DNA of 18,162 bases from Bacteroidota bacterium (GTDB taxonomy: Bacteria; Bacteroidota; Bacteroidia; Bacteroidales; F082). The DNA lies in assembly GCA_002686705.1 (NCBI GenBank), contig NYYH01000003.1:35838-53999 (forward strand). Direction: 5' to 3'. A program made the translations under genes and the position numbers. Positions 9,549 through 16,776 of the stretch are shown piece by piece. The first letter of the stretch is position 1. Each line of letters begins with the position of its first letter. Below the pieces are notes generated by a model, which was not told the origin of the DNA, did no database searches, and saw only the letters and a list, made by a program, of their open reading frames with translations.

Positions 9549-10055
9549 TTAATGGTGATGTCCGCCTTTACCATGAACATGGCCATGTGAAAGTTCTTCT
9601 TCCGATGCTTCTCTAACATCAATAATCTTACCTGAAAAGTGAAGATTTTGACCAGCAAGAGGATGATTGAAATCCATTACAACCTTATCAGATTTAAGCT
9701 CAATAACTTTTCCATCAATCGGATGACTTTCCTGATCCTGCATGGTTATCATATTACCAACTTTTACCAGAGTTTCGTCAATTTTGCCATCCTTTTCAAA
9801 AATACTTTTATCCAACTCTATAATTGCATCTTTATTGAATTCACCATAACCATTTTCAGGAGTCAGATTAAACGCAAATACTGCATCTGGTTCAAGACTA
9901 TCAAGATTCGATTCAAACGCAGGTAACAGAGACCCATTACCAAATAAATGAATAAAAGGTTTCTCCTCATTTACTTCCTGGATGATTCTTCCATCATTGT
10001 CATCAAATCTCAATGTATATGTCATTGTTACTACTTTATTCTTTCTAATTTTCAT
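9549..10055 (-). CDS. SlyD-type FKBP peptidyl-prolyl cis-trans isomerase
   Basis: The 168-residue protein fits the SlyD class of FKBP isomerase/chaperones. The FKBP half starts with VVTMTYTLR (8-16), has GNGSLLPAFESNL (39-51) and resumes with MDFNHPLAGQNLHF (127-140). In between, residues about 76-125 form the insert-in-flap chaperone domain. The tail (157-168) carries six His in HGHVHGKGGHHH, like the metal-binding tail of Escherichia coli SlyD, so Ni or Zn binding is plausible. The likely role is cytoplasmic prolyl isomerisation with metal handling. No hydrogenase genes, the classical SlyD clients, are in the window. The ATG start is well placed just behind a divergent promoter region. Confidence 0.9.
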   Translation of the reverse strand: MKIRKNKVVTMTYTLRFDDNDGRIIQEVNEEKPFIHLFGNGSLLPAFESNLDSLEPDAVFAFNLTPENGYGEFNKDAIIELDKSIFEKDGKIDETLVKVGNMITMQDQESHPIDGKVIELKSDKVVMDFNHPLAGQNLHFSGKIIDVREASEEELSHGHVHGKGGHHH

Positions 10056-10098
10056 ACTGCTTCAATTTTTATATAATTACTATTTTATTAAAAACTTG

Positions 10099-10137
10099 CG
10101 AAATTACAAAAAATGAACTGTTTATTATGTAATTTTG
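10099..10137. promoter_or_regulatory. Symmetric divergent promoter region
   Basis: Between the two divergent genes the sequence is nearly palindromic at its ends: GCGAAATTACA (about 10098-10108) faces TGTAATTTTGC (10128-10138), with 10 of 11 positions complementary. Each arm is a -7 element pointing outward: TAATTTTG (10130-10137) on the plus strand is a perfect TAnnTTTG for the protease lipoprotein, and TAATTTCG on the minus strand is a one-mismatch version for the SlyD-type gene. No clear TTTG -33 boxes are seen. The symmetric arms could equally be an operator. Confidence 0.42.
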
Positions 10138-10186
10138 CCCGAATTTATAATTTATCAATCAACAAGTTACAGCGAAAAAAGCAACT

Positions 10187-11209
10187 ATGCTAAAAAGGAA
10201 TATTACTCTTTACTGCATTACCATGCTAATTTTGTTTAGTTGCAAAACCGGAAAAGTTACAAGTGATCAGGGAATCTCGATTGATAATAAATATGATAGT
10301 GAATTCCCTTCCAAAAGTGTGTCGAAAGATTTAAGTTATATTTCAAAGACTGTTAAAAAACTCGATATTCTGGCCTTTTATGCAACTTACTATTTTCCTC
10401 CAGATAGCAAGGTAGGTGTAACCAACATTAATGATTCATTACTTAAAGTTTATTCTGACAATATGTCAATCATCAATGAATCAGTTTCTGGAACTGTATC
10501 GGTTATTTATAACAATAATGACTTAATAGGGTTATTAACCTGTGCCCACATTGTTTATTTTCAAGATACAATATTTTCATATTATGATGACAATAAGAGG
10601 TATATAGAAACCCTCACAATTAAGATCAAACAACAAAATCATGTTAGTGGTTTACCTCCGGGGAACCCTATTGAGATCGTAGCCATCAGCAAAGAAAAAG
10701 ACATCGCTTTGCTAATGAAAAAAACAACACCTAACGATCAAAAAATTCACGTTTTGAATTACCCTCGTGGTAGTGTGAATAACCTACAATGGGGAAGTGT
10801 TGTATATATTATAGGTTATCCTCTTAGCACGCTAATGGTTACACGTGCACTTGTAAGTTTAACTGATAAAATAAAAATTGGTATGTTTGTAACCGATGCT
10901 TTATATAATCGTGGAATTAGCGGCAGCCCAGTTTTTGCAATAAAGGATGGAGTACCAAACTTTGAATTGGTCGGAATCGCATCTTCATCTGCAGCGCAAA
11001 TATCAAATGTGATTGTTCCAGATAAAAACTATAAAGCTGAAGACAAAATAATGACACCTTACGAAGGAGATATCTTTGTTGACAATAATAAGTTAATAAG
11101 TTACGGTGTAACTTATTCGGTGTCTATCAATGAAATAATTACTTTTATGTCTTCGAATGAAGAAGGCCTTGTTTCAAATGGCTTTGATATGGATAATTTT
11201 TTTAAATAA
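10187..11209 (+). CDS. Trypsin-like serine protease lipoprotein
   Basis: The 340-residue product begins with a lipoprotein signal (TMLILFSC, lipidated Cys19), so it should be anchored in the envelope. The body resembles S1/S1C-type trypsin-fold proteases. GTVSVIYNNNDLIGLLTCAH supplies His121, EKDIALL supplies Asp172 and GISGSPVF supplies the nucleophile Ser246, in the right order and spacing for a catalytic triad. No PDZ domain follows; the last 90 residues (DKNYKAEDKI onward) are a short tail. There is no DegP-like architecture, so substrate and trigger are unknown. A perfect -7 box lies about 50 nt upstream. The sugar transferase gene follows after 29 nt on the same strand. I infer the triad from motif context, not from alignment. 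Confidence 0.75.
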   Translation: MLKRNITLYCITMLILFSCKTGKVTSDQGISIDNKYDSEFPSKSVSKDLSYISKTVKKLDILAFYATYYFPPDSKVGVTNINDSLLKVYSDNMSIINESVSGTVSVIYNNNDLIGLLTCAHIVYFQDTIFSYYDDNKRYIETLTIKIKQQNHVSGLPPGNPIEIVAISKEKDIALLMKKTTPNDQKIHVLNYPRGSVNNLQWGSVVYIIGYPLSTLMVTRALVSLTDKIKIGMFVTDALYNRGISGSPVFAIKDGVPNFELVGIASSSAAQISNVIVPDKNYKAEDKIMTPYEGDIFVDNNKLISYGVTYSVSINEIITFMSSNEEGLVSNGFDMDNFFK

Positions 11210-11238
11210 GAATTTCGCAAAATCATTTTTGATAGGAT

Positions 11239-12045
11239 ATGGGAAATATTATGACATTAAAAAAAGAGCAACAATTTGATAATTATCGTATCGGAGTTTG
11301 GAAACGACTAGTTGATATCATTTTTTCAGCATTAGCTTTAACTATCTTTTCTCCTATATTATTACTTATTGCGATAGCGATTAAGTTGACCTCAAAAGGC
11401 CCAATATTGTTTAAATCGTTAAGGGTGGGTACAGGATATGACATTTTTACTTTTTACAAGTTTAGGACTATGTATCTGGGAGCTGATAAAGAAAGGTCGA
11501 AGTTATCATCGTTAAATGAATATCTTATTTCTCATAAAAAGACTCCCAGCGAATTCACAAATATTGAAATTTGCCCAGATTGTAAAGAAGGAAAAACTTG
11601 CTCACCAATATTATTTATTGATGGTGTAGAAATATGTGAGAATTTATATTTGAGAAAGAAAAGAATTAGTCTATTAGATTCTACTTTCTTTAAGGTTAAA
11701 GGTGATCCCCGAATAACTCCCGTTGGTAAATTTTTAAGAAATACTAATTTAGACGAGTTTCCTTAATTTTTAAATCTAATTAAGGGAGATATGTCAATAG
11801 TAGGGAATCGTCCATTACCACTTTACGAAGCCGAAAAACTTACCACAGATGAATGGTCGTATAGATTTTTAGCTCCTGCAGGTATTACTGGTCTTTGGCA
11901 GGTACATAAAGACAAAAATCTTAAAGCTGAAAACAGAATCCGATTAGACAATAAATATGCAATGTCTTCCAGCCCAATTCAAGATGTTGTAGTTATATTG
12001 AAAACAATAGTCAGTTTTTTCAGTATGAGAAATACTGATTATTAA
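11239..12045 (+). pseudogene. Polyprenyl-phosphate sugar-1-phosphate transferase broken by one in-frame stop
   Basis: Read through, this is a complete 268-codon sugar transferase of the PglC/WcaJ catalytic-domain type, which starts glycan assembly by moving a sugar phosphate onto undecaprenyl phosphate. The membrane helix is at about 25-50, KGPILFKSLRVG and FYKFRTM follow, and GDPRITPVGKFLRNTNLDE (155-173) holds the catalytic Asp172-Glu173 pair. Codon 176 (11764-11766) is TAA where the family has Gln (the usual ...DELPQ...). Translation downstream continues in the same frame with KGDMSIVGNRPLPLYE and GITGLWQV, then a normal end. A single CAA-to-TAA change explains it. The upstream fragment (175 aa) and downstream fragment (84 aa from an ATG at 11791) would each lack essential parts. 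Residues 112-133 form an insertion with four Cys. No other polysaccharide genes are nearby. Confidence 0.85.
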
Positions 12046-12087
12046 AAAAGTAAAATTATCCTGATTTTTTCTTGTTCAACATCACAA

Positions 12088-13326
12088 TTAAGACTCCTTG
12101 CTGAGAACAGCATCTCTCCTTTGTAGCAATGTAGGATGCGAATAATTAAAAAATACATATAACCAGTGCGGAGTTAAATTACTTAGATTCGCTACCGAAA
12201 GTTTAATAAGACCTGCAATTAACATACTTCCATACCCATAGCTGGTAGCATAAGCATCTGCCTGATATTCATGCTTTCTGGAGATCATATTTGAGATGAT
12301 GCCTATTATAGTTGATACTGGTGAGAACAATAAACCAAAGGCAATTATTCCCATGTAAAAACTTGGAGATGAAGCACCTAATGCCAAAGATAATTCAGGT
12401 TGGCTTATAGCAACTGAAAGTAGCCATATCAATAATGCACTTTGCACTAATGACATTACCAATCCAATGATAACATGTTTTAGTTTATAGTGACCTACTT
12501 CGTGTGCAAGTACTGCAACAATTTCCTCTTCTTCCAAATCATTTATTAAGGTATCATACAACACAATACGCTTTTTAGGTCCCATTCCACTAAAATATGC
12601 ATTTGCCTTTGTGCTTCGCTTCGAACCATCAATTGAAAAAATATTATCAATTTTGAATCCGGCCTTTTCTGAAAAAGCTACAATAGCCTTTTTAAGGCTG
12701 CCATCTTCTAATGGTACTTGCTTATTGAATAATGGGACAATAAGTCGTGAGTAGAACATGGTCATAAAAATCATAAAAACACTTAACCCTCCCATCACTA
12801 TTATCCAAAACCAATCACCTGTTTCATTCCATGCCCACATAATGAACATTAATAACCCACCTCCTATTATTATACTTAATAGCCACGACTTAATTTTATC
12901 AAGAATAAAAGTTAGTGGTGTTGTTTTGTTAAAACCAAACCTCTCTTCAATAACAAAGGTTCCATAAATCTGAAAAGGTATTGATATCAGATCCATACAA
13001 AGACCTAAGATACCAAAGAAAAGCAAAGTCCTCAAATATTCATTTTGCGAGATACTCCTTACATAGTTATCCAGGAAAGCAAATCCATCTGCAAACAGTA
13101 ATGTCAGTATTACAATAAAAGATAAGGTGCTCGTTATCGTTGAAAAAGCTAGATTAACCTTTTCATATTGTTGCGATTTGCGATATTTCTCTTCGTCGTA
13201 AATTCCCTTCAATTCTTCAGGGATTGATTCCTGCATCTTAGTATAATTAAGATAATCCAGAAACTTTTCTAACAAGTAATCAAAAATAATTATTGCAATT
13301 ATCAGCCAAAAAAGAGTATTAACCAT
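12088..13326 (-). CDS. Ste24/CAAX-protease-type M48 membrane zinc metalloprotease
   Basis: This 412-residue integral membrane protein matches the M48A (Ste24-like) metallopeptidases. Several hydrophobic helices are visible at about 5-20, 61-80, 101-121, 147-166, 172-192, 284-308 and 325-346. The zinc site is AHEVGH (His275, Glu276, His279), with the third ligand Glu353 in RKHEYQADAYA. EERFGFNKTTP (127-137) and the C-terminal SHPTLLQRRDA are also family hallmarks. Bacterial relatives act in membrane protein quality control; prenyl-protein processing is not expected. Its ATG lies only 16 nt after the stop of the von Willebrand A-like gene, so they are likely translated from one message. It converges on the broken sugar transferase gene with 42 nt between the stops and no obvious terminator hairpin. 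Confidence 0.93.
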   Translation of the reverse strand: MVNTLFWLIIAIIIFDYLLEKFLDYLNYTKMQESIPEELKGIYDEEKYRKSQQYEKVNLAFSTITSTLSFIVILTLLFADGFAFLDNYVRSISQNEYLRTLLFFGILGLCMDLISIPFQIYGTFVIEERFGFNKTTPLTFILDKIKSWLLSIIIGGGLLMFIMWAWNETGDWFWIIVMGGLSVFMIFMTMFYSRLIVPLFNKQVPLEDGSLKKAIVAFSEKAGFKIDNIFSIDGSKRSTKANAYFSGMGPKKRIVLYDTLINDLEEEEIVAVLAHEVGHYKLKHVIIGLVMSLVQSALLIWLLSVAISQPELSLALGASSPSFYMGIIAFGLLFSPVSTIIGIISNMISRKHEYQADAYATSYGYGSMLIAGLIKLSVANLSNLTPHWLYVFFNYSHPTLLQRRDAVLSKES

Positions 13327-13342
13327 ATTTATTGTATATCAA

Positions 13343-15424
13343 TTAATAAGATCCAAAGTACTTTCTTAAAAACCACTCAACCGACAGAAGTAGAACTAAA
13401 ATTGCCAATACTAAATATATTGTGTTTAGGCCACTAAACTTATCCTCGTAATGAATTTTTGACGTCATAGTGGTATTGTTAATAGCCAACATAAGTTCAT
13501 TTAATTCATCAGTATAGTACATATTGCCATCATGTTCACTTGCCAACCGGCTTAGCATCCCATAATCTGCATTTAAATTTTTACTCTCATTATCAAGCTG
13601 TTGGACAATAAACTCACCAACATCACTATAATTTTTGCTACCAAGCTTAACAGATGCACGATAGCCATATACTCCGACAGGTAGCTTATTTAAGTTGAGT
13701 GTGTAATAGTCATCATAAGGTGAAAACGCAAAGTTGAACTTTTCATTAGTCTCATTAGTAAGTGTTAAATGAACCTCTGCTGAATTATCAAGTTCAAGGG
13801 CTGAGTTATAAAGCTCAGCAACTAATTCCACATCCTGTCTACTATTAAATTCACCTTGAGTAATTACTCTAAATTGTCGTTTGTCAACTGCAGCAATCAG
13901 GAACATAACTGCCTTGCTTACAAAGGCGTCAACAGCAGATGAATTATTATAAAGCAAATAGTCATGAATACGCCATAACCACAAACCTTCCCCTGAAATC
14001 ACGCCACTTTTCAAGTTGATAATATTAAAGAATGCAATTAACGGAAAATCTGTTATAGTACCATTAATTCGTTGCCAACCAAAAACCTCAGCGCCTGTAG
14101 AAAGCACATAATTACCAAGTGGAACAACTAAAGGAGGAAGGGATGCTAATTGTGTAGCAAGTTCGTCATTAAAAGAAAAATATGTAAATGAATTATTAAA
14201 CTCAAACTGTGCTGAGACTGTACTACCAGCAGCTGACCTTACGTCCATGCCTTCAAAATGGCGATTAAAAACTGATAATTGACTTTGATTACCCAAGATA
14301 TAAAGCACTGGTATTTCATTATCAACTATATTTCTTAGAACACTTATTGCAGCATTTGTTTTTGAAGGTAGTTGATGAAGTACTACTAAATCAAACTCAT
14401 CAACTTTTTTACTAAAGTTTCTGATATATTCTATCTCAACCTCGTAGTTTCTATTTGTAAGAAGACTTTGATTTAATGCTCCTATATCAGGATGGGGGGC
14501 ATTTGCTAGTAGTAAAATCTTTTGTCTGCTATTTAGAACATCAATAAAAATATTTCTAACATTATTCTCAATATTTGTTTCACCTTCAATCGGCTCAAGC
14601 ATCAAACTAAATCGCCTTCTTCCGGTATTTTCAGCTTCAATATTGAAAATTACAGACTTTCTATAGCTATCATTAGAAATAACTACTTCTTTTTGAGCGA
14701 TAACTTTATTATTCTCCAGTAATTTAATTTTAGTTCTATTTCCCTTTAGTAAATTGGCAGACAAGCTAACCTCTACAGGAAAAATATCGTCTAAATACAC
14801 TAAAGAATTATGCCTAATATCATCAATTTTAATATCTCGGGTTTGAGAAGTATCACCCAGTGCAATTGTATATACAGGGTAACTTATGTTGGATGCTGAA
14901 TAAACAGGGTCAATACCATTATTAACTATTCCATCGCCAGCTAGTATGATTGCACCAACATTGAGTCCCGTGTAATTTTGCCTTATATGTTTAAAAAAAT
15001 CAGAATAATTAGACTTATTATCACTATAATCGGGATAAGATCCTTCACTAACAATATCGCCAAATAAATAACTAACTATCTCATTGTTTTGAGAAAGTTC
15101 ACTCATAATGCTATTAAGGCCAATTACAAGAGTATCAGTGTAATAGATTGAATCCCCTGTCATTAAAATCGATCTCGAATTATCCTGACCAAATATTATT
15201 ATTGGCTTTTCAATTTGCTTTCTCTTTGTTTTAATATTTGGCGAAAGCAGTAAAAATACAAGGATAGATACTGTAAAAAACCGAAAAACAAACAACAGGA
15301 TTGTTAAAATAAAACTCAGTTTATTTAGGGGATTCTTAGTATATAATAAACTCGAATAAGCTAGTCCTATAATAATAACCACTAGGATAGTCCACCACGA
15401 ATATGAAATAGTTAGTTCAGGCAT
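13343..15424 (-). CDS. Membrane-anchored von Willebrand A-like protein
   Basis: The 693-residue protein has two N-terminal membrane helices (about 10-27 and 36-60) and one at the C-terminus (about 668-686), leaving a large middle part outside the cytoplasm. The middle starts with a von Willebrand A-like fold: PIIIFGQDNSRS gives a DxSxS metal-site motif (Asp81, Ser83, Ser85), NYTGLN offers Thr152 and LAGDG offers Asp164. An Ig-like stretch follows (about 190-290). A Rossmann-like segment beginning KILLLANAPHPDIGALNQSL and containing FDLVVLHQLPS and VLYILGN is reminiscent of glutamine-amidotransferase-like domains in similar Bacteroidota proteins, but no catalytic Cys is evident. The molecular role is unknown. 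The tight spacing to the M48 protease gene suggests a functional pair. Confidence 0.75.
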   Translation of the reverse strand: MPELTISYSWWTILVVIIIGLAYSSLLYTKNPLNKLSFILTILLFVFRFFTVSILVFLLLSPNIKTKRKQIEKPIIIFGQDNSRSILMTGDSIYYTDTLVIGLNSIMSELSQNNEIVSYLFGDIVSEGSYPDYSDNKSNYSDFFKHIRQNYTGLNVGAIILAGDGIVNNGIDPVYSASNISYPVYTIALGDTSQTRDIKIDDIRHNSLVYLDDIFPVEVSLSANLLKGNRTKIKLLENNKVIAQKEVVISNDSYRKSVIFNIEAENTGRRRFSLMLEPIEGETNIENNVRNIFIDVLNSRQKILLLANAPHPDIGALNQSLLTNRNYEVEIEYIRNFSKKVDEFDLVVLHQLPSKTNAAISVLRNIVDNEIPVLYILGNQSQLSVFNRHFEGMDVRSAAGSTVSAQFEFNNSFTYFSFNDELATQLASLPPLVVPLGNYVLSTGAEVFGWQRINGTITDFPLIAFFNIINLKSGVISGEGLWLWRIHDYLLYNNSSAVDAFVSKAVMFLIAAVDKRQFRVITQGEFNSRQDVELVAELYNSALELDNSAEVHLTLTNETNEKFNFAFSPYDDYYTLNLNKLPVGVYGYRASVKLGSKNYSDVGEFIVQQLDNESKNLNADYGMLSRLASEHDGNMYYTDELNELMLAINNTTMTSKIHYEDKFSGLNTIYLVLAILVLLLSVEWFLRKYFGSY

Positions 15425-15436
15425 AGTTGTTAGCAG

Positions 15437-15550
15437 TCATAGGTTATTAGTCCATAGGGAATAGGGGATTGGTCATTAGTCAATAGTTATTAGTCATTGG
15501 CGATTATTCATTTTTGATCATCCAATTACCAATCATCCAATTACTAATTA
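15437..15550. repeat. Cluster of short direct and inverted repeats between fabG and the vWA-like gene
   Basis: The gap contains several variants of TTATTAGTCATT (near 15444, 15472 and 15487) on one side and two exact copies of ATCATCCAATTAC (15517-15529 and 15532-15544, period 15) on the other. The two sides are imperfect inverted repeats of each other: TTATTAGTCATTGG (15487-15500) pairs with CCAATTACTAATTA (15537-15550) at 12 of 14 positions. A transcript from fabG could fold here, perhaps reducing read-through into the next gene, or this may be a slippage-grown repeat. Confidence 0.6.
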
Positions 15551-15558
15551 TTCAATCA

Positions 15559-16305
15559 TCAAGTACTCATACCACCACAAACATTTATCACCTGACCTGT
15601 AACGTAGCCAGATAAATCGGAAGCGAGGAATGTAGCGACATCAGCAACATCATCAGGTTTACCTGAACGCCTCAGAGGAATTGTTTTAACCCACTCTTCG
15701 CGAACCTCATCACTTAATTTTTGAGTCATTTCAGTTTCTATAAATCCAGGTGCGATTGCATTACAACGAATATTTCGCGAACCCAATTCCTGAGCAATTG
15801 ATTTTGTAAACCCTATCATGCCTGCTTTTGATGCTGAATAATTTGATTGTCCGGCATTTCCGTTTACACCTACAACAGAACTCATGTTTATAATTGAGCC
15901 TATTCTTTGTTTCATCATAATGCGTTGAACAGCTTTCGTTAGATTAAAAGCTGATTTTAAATTAACAGTAATAACCATATCCCAATCCTTTTCCTGCATT
16001 CGCATTAACAGGTTATCTCTGGTAATACCAGCATTATTTACTAGAATATCAATTCTCTCAAAATCAGACACAACTGTCTCAATCAGTTTTTCGGCATCTT
16101 CGAAGGATGCAGCATTAGATGCATATCCTTTCGCTTTAACACCAAGCGCTTTGAGTTCAGCTTCTGTAGCTTCCATGTTGTCATCATAATTAAGATCGGT
16201 GAACGCAATATTGGCACCTTCGCTGGCAAACTTCATAGCAATTGCTTTTCCTATTCCTCTTGAAGCACCTGTAATTAAAGCAGTTTTTCCTTCTAATAAG
16301 TTCAT
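15559..16305 (-). CDS. fabG: 3-oxoacyl-[acyl-carrier-protein] reductase
   Basis: The 248-residue short-chain dehydrogenase fits FabG, which reduces 3-oxoacyl-ACP with NADPH in fatty acid elongation. TGASRGIG (12-19) is the dinucleotide-binding loop, NNAG (90-93) stabilises the fold, and the catalytic tetrad Asn115, Ser143, Tyr156 and Lys160 is complete (QSNYSASKAG). PGFIETEMT (187-195), the RSGKPDDVA stretch and YVTGQVINVCGGMST at the C-terminus are FabG-like rather than general SDR-like. No other fatty acid synthesis gene is adjacent, so the name rests on sequence features. It starts about 20 nt behind a clear promoter. Confidence 0.92.
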   Translation of the reverse strand: MNLLEGKTALITGASRGIGKAIAMKFASEGANIAFTDLNYDDNMEATEAELKALGVKAKGYASNAASFEDAEKLIETVVSDFERIDILVNNAGITRDNLLMRMQEKDWDMVITVNLKSAFNLTKAVQRIMMKQRIGSIINMSSVVGVNGNAGQSNYSASKAGMIGFTKSIAQELGSRNIRCNAIAPGFIETEMTQKLSDEVREEWVKTIPLRRSGKPDDVADVATFLASDLSGYVTGQVINVCGGMST

Positions 16306-16331
16306 TTTAATTATATTGTTTTAGTTCGGGC

Positions 16332-16359
16332 CAAAGATATAAATTAAATATCTTTCAAA
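16332..16359 (-). promoter_or_regulatory. Bacteroidota promoter for fabG
   Basis: On the minus strand a TTTG (16356-16359) and a perfect -7 box TATCTTTG (16332-16339) are 16 bp apart, slightly short of the usual spacing. The expected transcript start, a few bases downstream near 16326, would leave a leader of about 20 nt before the fabG ATG. Confidence 0.6.
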
Positions 16360-16465
16360 GTGAGAACAAATAAATCAACAATTAACATAATAACAATCTC
16401 TATTATTGCTAGTTATTTCAAATTCAATTAGCAATTACAAATTAATTAGACTTTGAAAAATATTG

Positions 16466-16473
16466 TATCTTTG
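16466..16473 (+). promoter_or_regulatory. -7 promoter element for tRNA-Arg
   Basis: TATCTTTG followed by CAC is a perfect TAnnTTTG box of the kind often found before Bacteroidota RNA genes. A TTTG at 16452-16455 is too close (10 bp) for a normal -33 box. Transcription would begin near 16480, about 70 nt before the tRNA. Confidence 0.5.
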
Positions 16474-16551
16474 CACTCCTAAAATTTCAGGAATCATAGC
16501 CTGTTTGTTGAGGCGGCATAATAGATACTTGAAGTTAGTACAACATAGATT

Positions 16552-16624
16552 GGACTCGTAGCATAATGGATAGTGCACCTGACTACGGATCAGGAGGTTG
16601 CAGGTTCGAATCCTGCCGGGTTCA
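16552..16624 (+). tRNA. tRNA-Arg (anticodon ACG)
   Basis: A complete cloverleaf can be drawn. The acceptor GGACTCG pairs with CGGGTTC (two G-U pairs), the D arm starts GCATAATGGA, the anticodon stem CCTGA/TCAGG encloses loop CTACGGA with ACG at positions 34-36, and the T arm is GCAGG-TTCGAAT-CCTGC. The discriminator base is A and the CCA end is not encoded, as is usual in this phylum. With A34 deaminated to inosine it would read CGU, CGC and CGA arginine codons. A strong terminator follows 9 nt later. An open frame on the opposite strand across this gene is a known kind of artefact. Confidence 0.95.
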
Positions 16625-16625
16625 C
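16609..16625 (+). repeat. Direct repeat copy 1: 3' end of the tRNA-Arg (possible att site)
   Basis: AATCCTGCCGGGTTCAC, covering the end of the T arm and the 3' acceptor strand plus two bases, is repeated exactly at 16777-16793. Identity of this size with a tRNA 3' end is the hallmark of attachment sites used by integrases. Confidence 0.55.
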
Positions 16626-16633
16626 AGATGAAT

Positions 16634-16667
16634 AAAAGCCTGACCATTTTAATGGCCGGGCTTTTTT
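16634..16667 (+). terminator. Terminator of tRNA-Arg
   Basis: AAAAGCCTGACCATT pairs with AATGGCCGGGCTTTT across a two-base loop with one mismatch and one G-U pair, then runs into T residues. It is placed directly after the tRNA and is a strong intrinsic terminator. Confidence 0.85.
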
Positions 16668-16674
16668 GTTCAGA

Positions 16675-16699
16675 CAGATTCAAACTTGTTTGAAATCTG
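16675..16699. other. Hairpin between tRNA and its 3' copy
   Basis: CAGATTCAAAC pairs with GTTTGAAATCTG around a two-base loop with a single bulge. A second small stem, CCGC-GTTA-GCGG (16722-16733), follows. Neither has a T-run. Their role is unknown; they lie inside the segment bounded by the 17-bp direct repeats. Confidence 0.5.
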
Positions 16700-16776
16700 G
16701 AGGAAACAAAAAATACCAAGGCCGCGTTAGCGGACAGGCTTCATTCTCAAAATGGAAGTCAAAAGGATCATAAAAT

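Noticed and set aside
16435..16719. 94-codon open frame on the minus strand across the tRNA
   Set aside because: It is antisense to the tRNA-Arg, and its middle reads GRIRTCNLLIRSQVHYPLCYE, the well-known false protein obtained by translating the reverse strand of tRNA genes.
16675..16733. CRISPR-like or toxin-antitoxin content in the spacer behind the tRNA
   Set aside because: There are no repeated units with regular spacing and no open frame; only two isolated hairpins are present.
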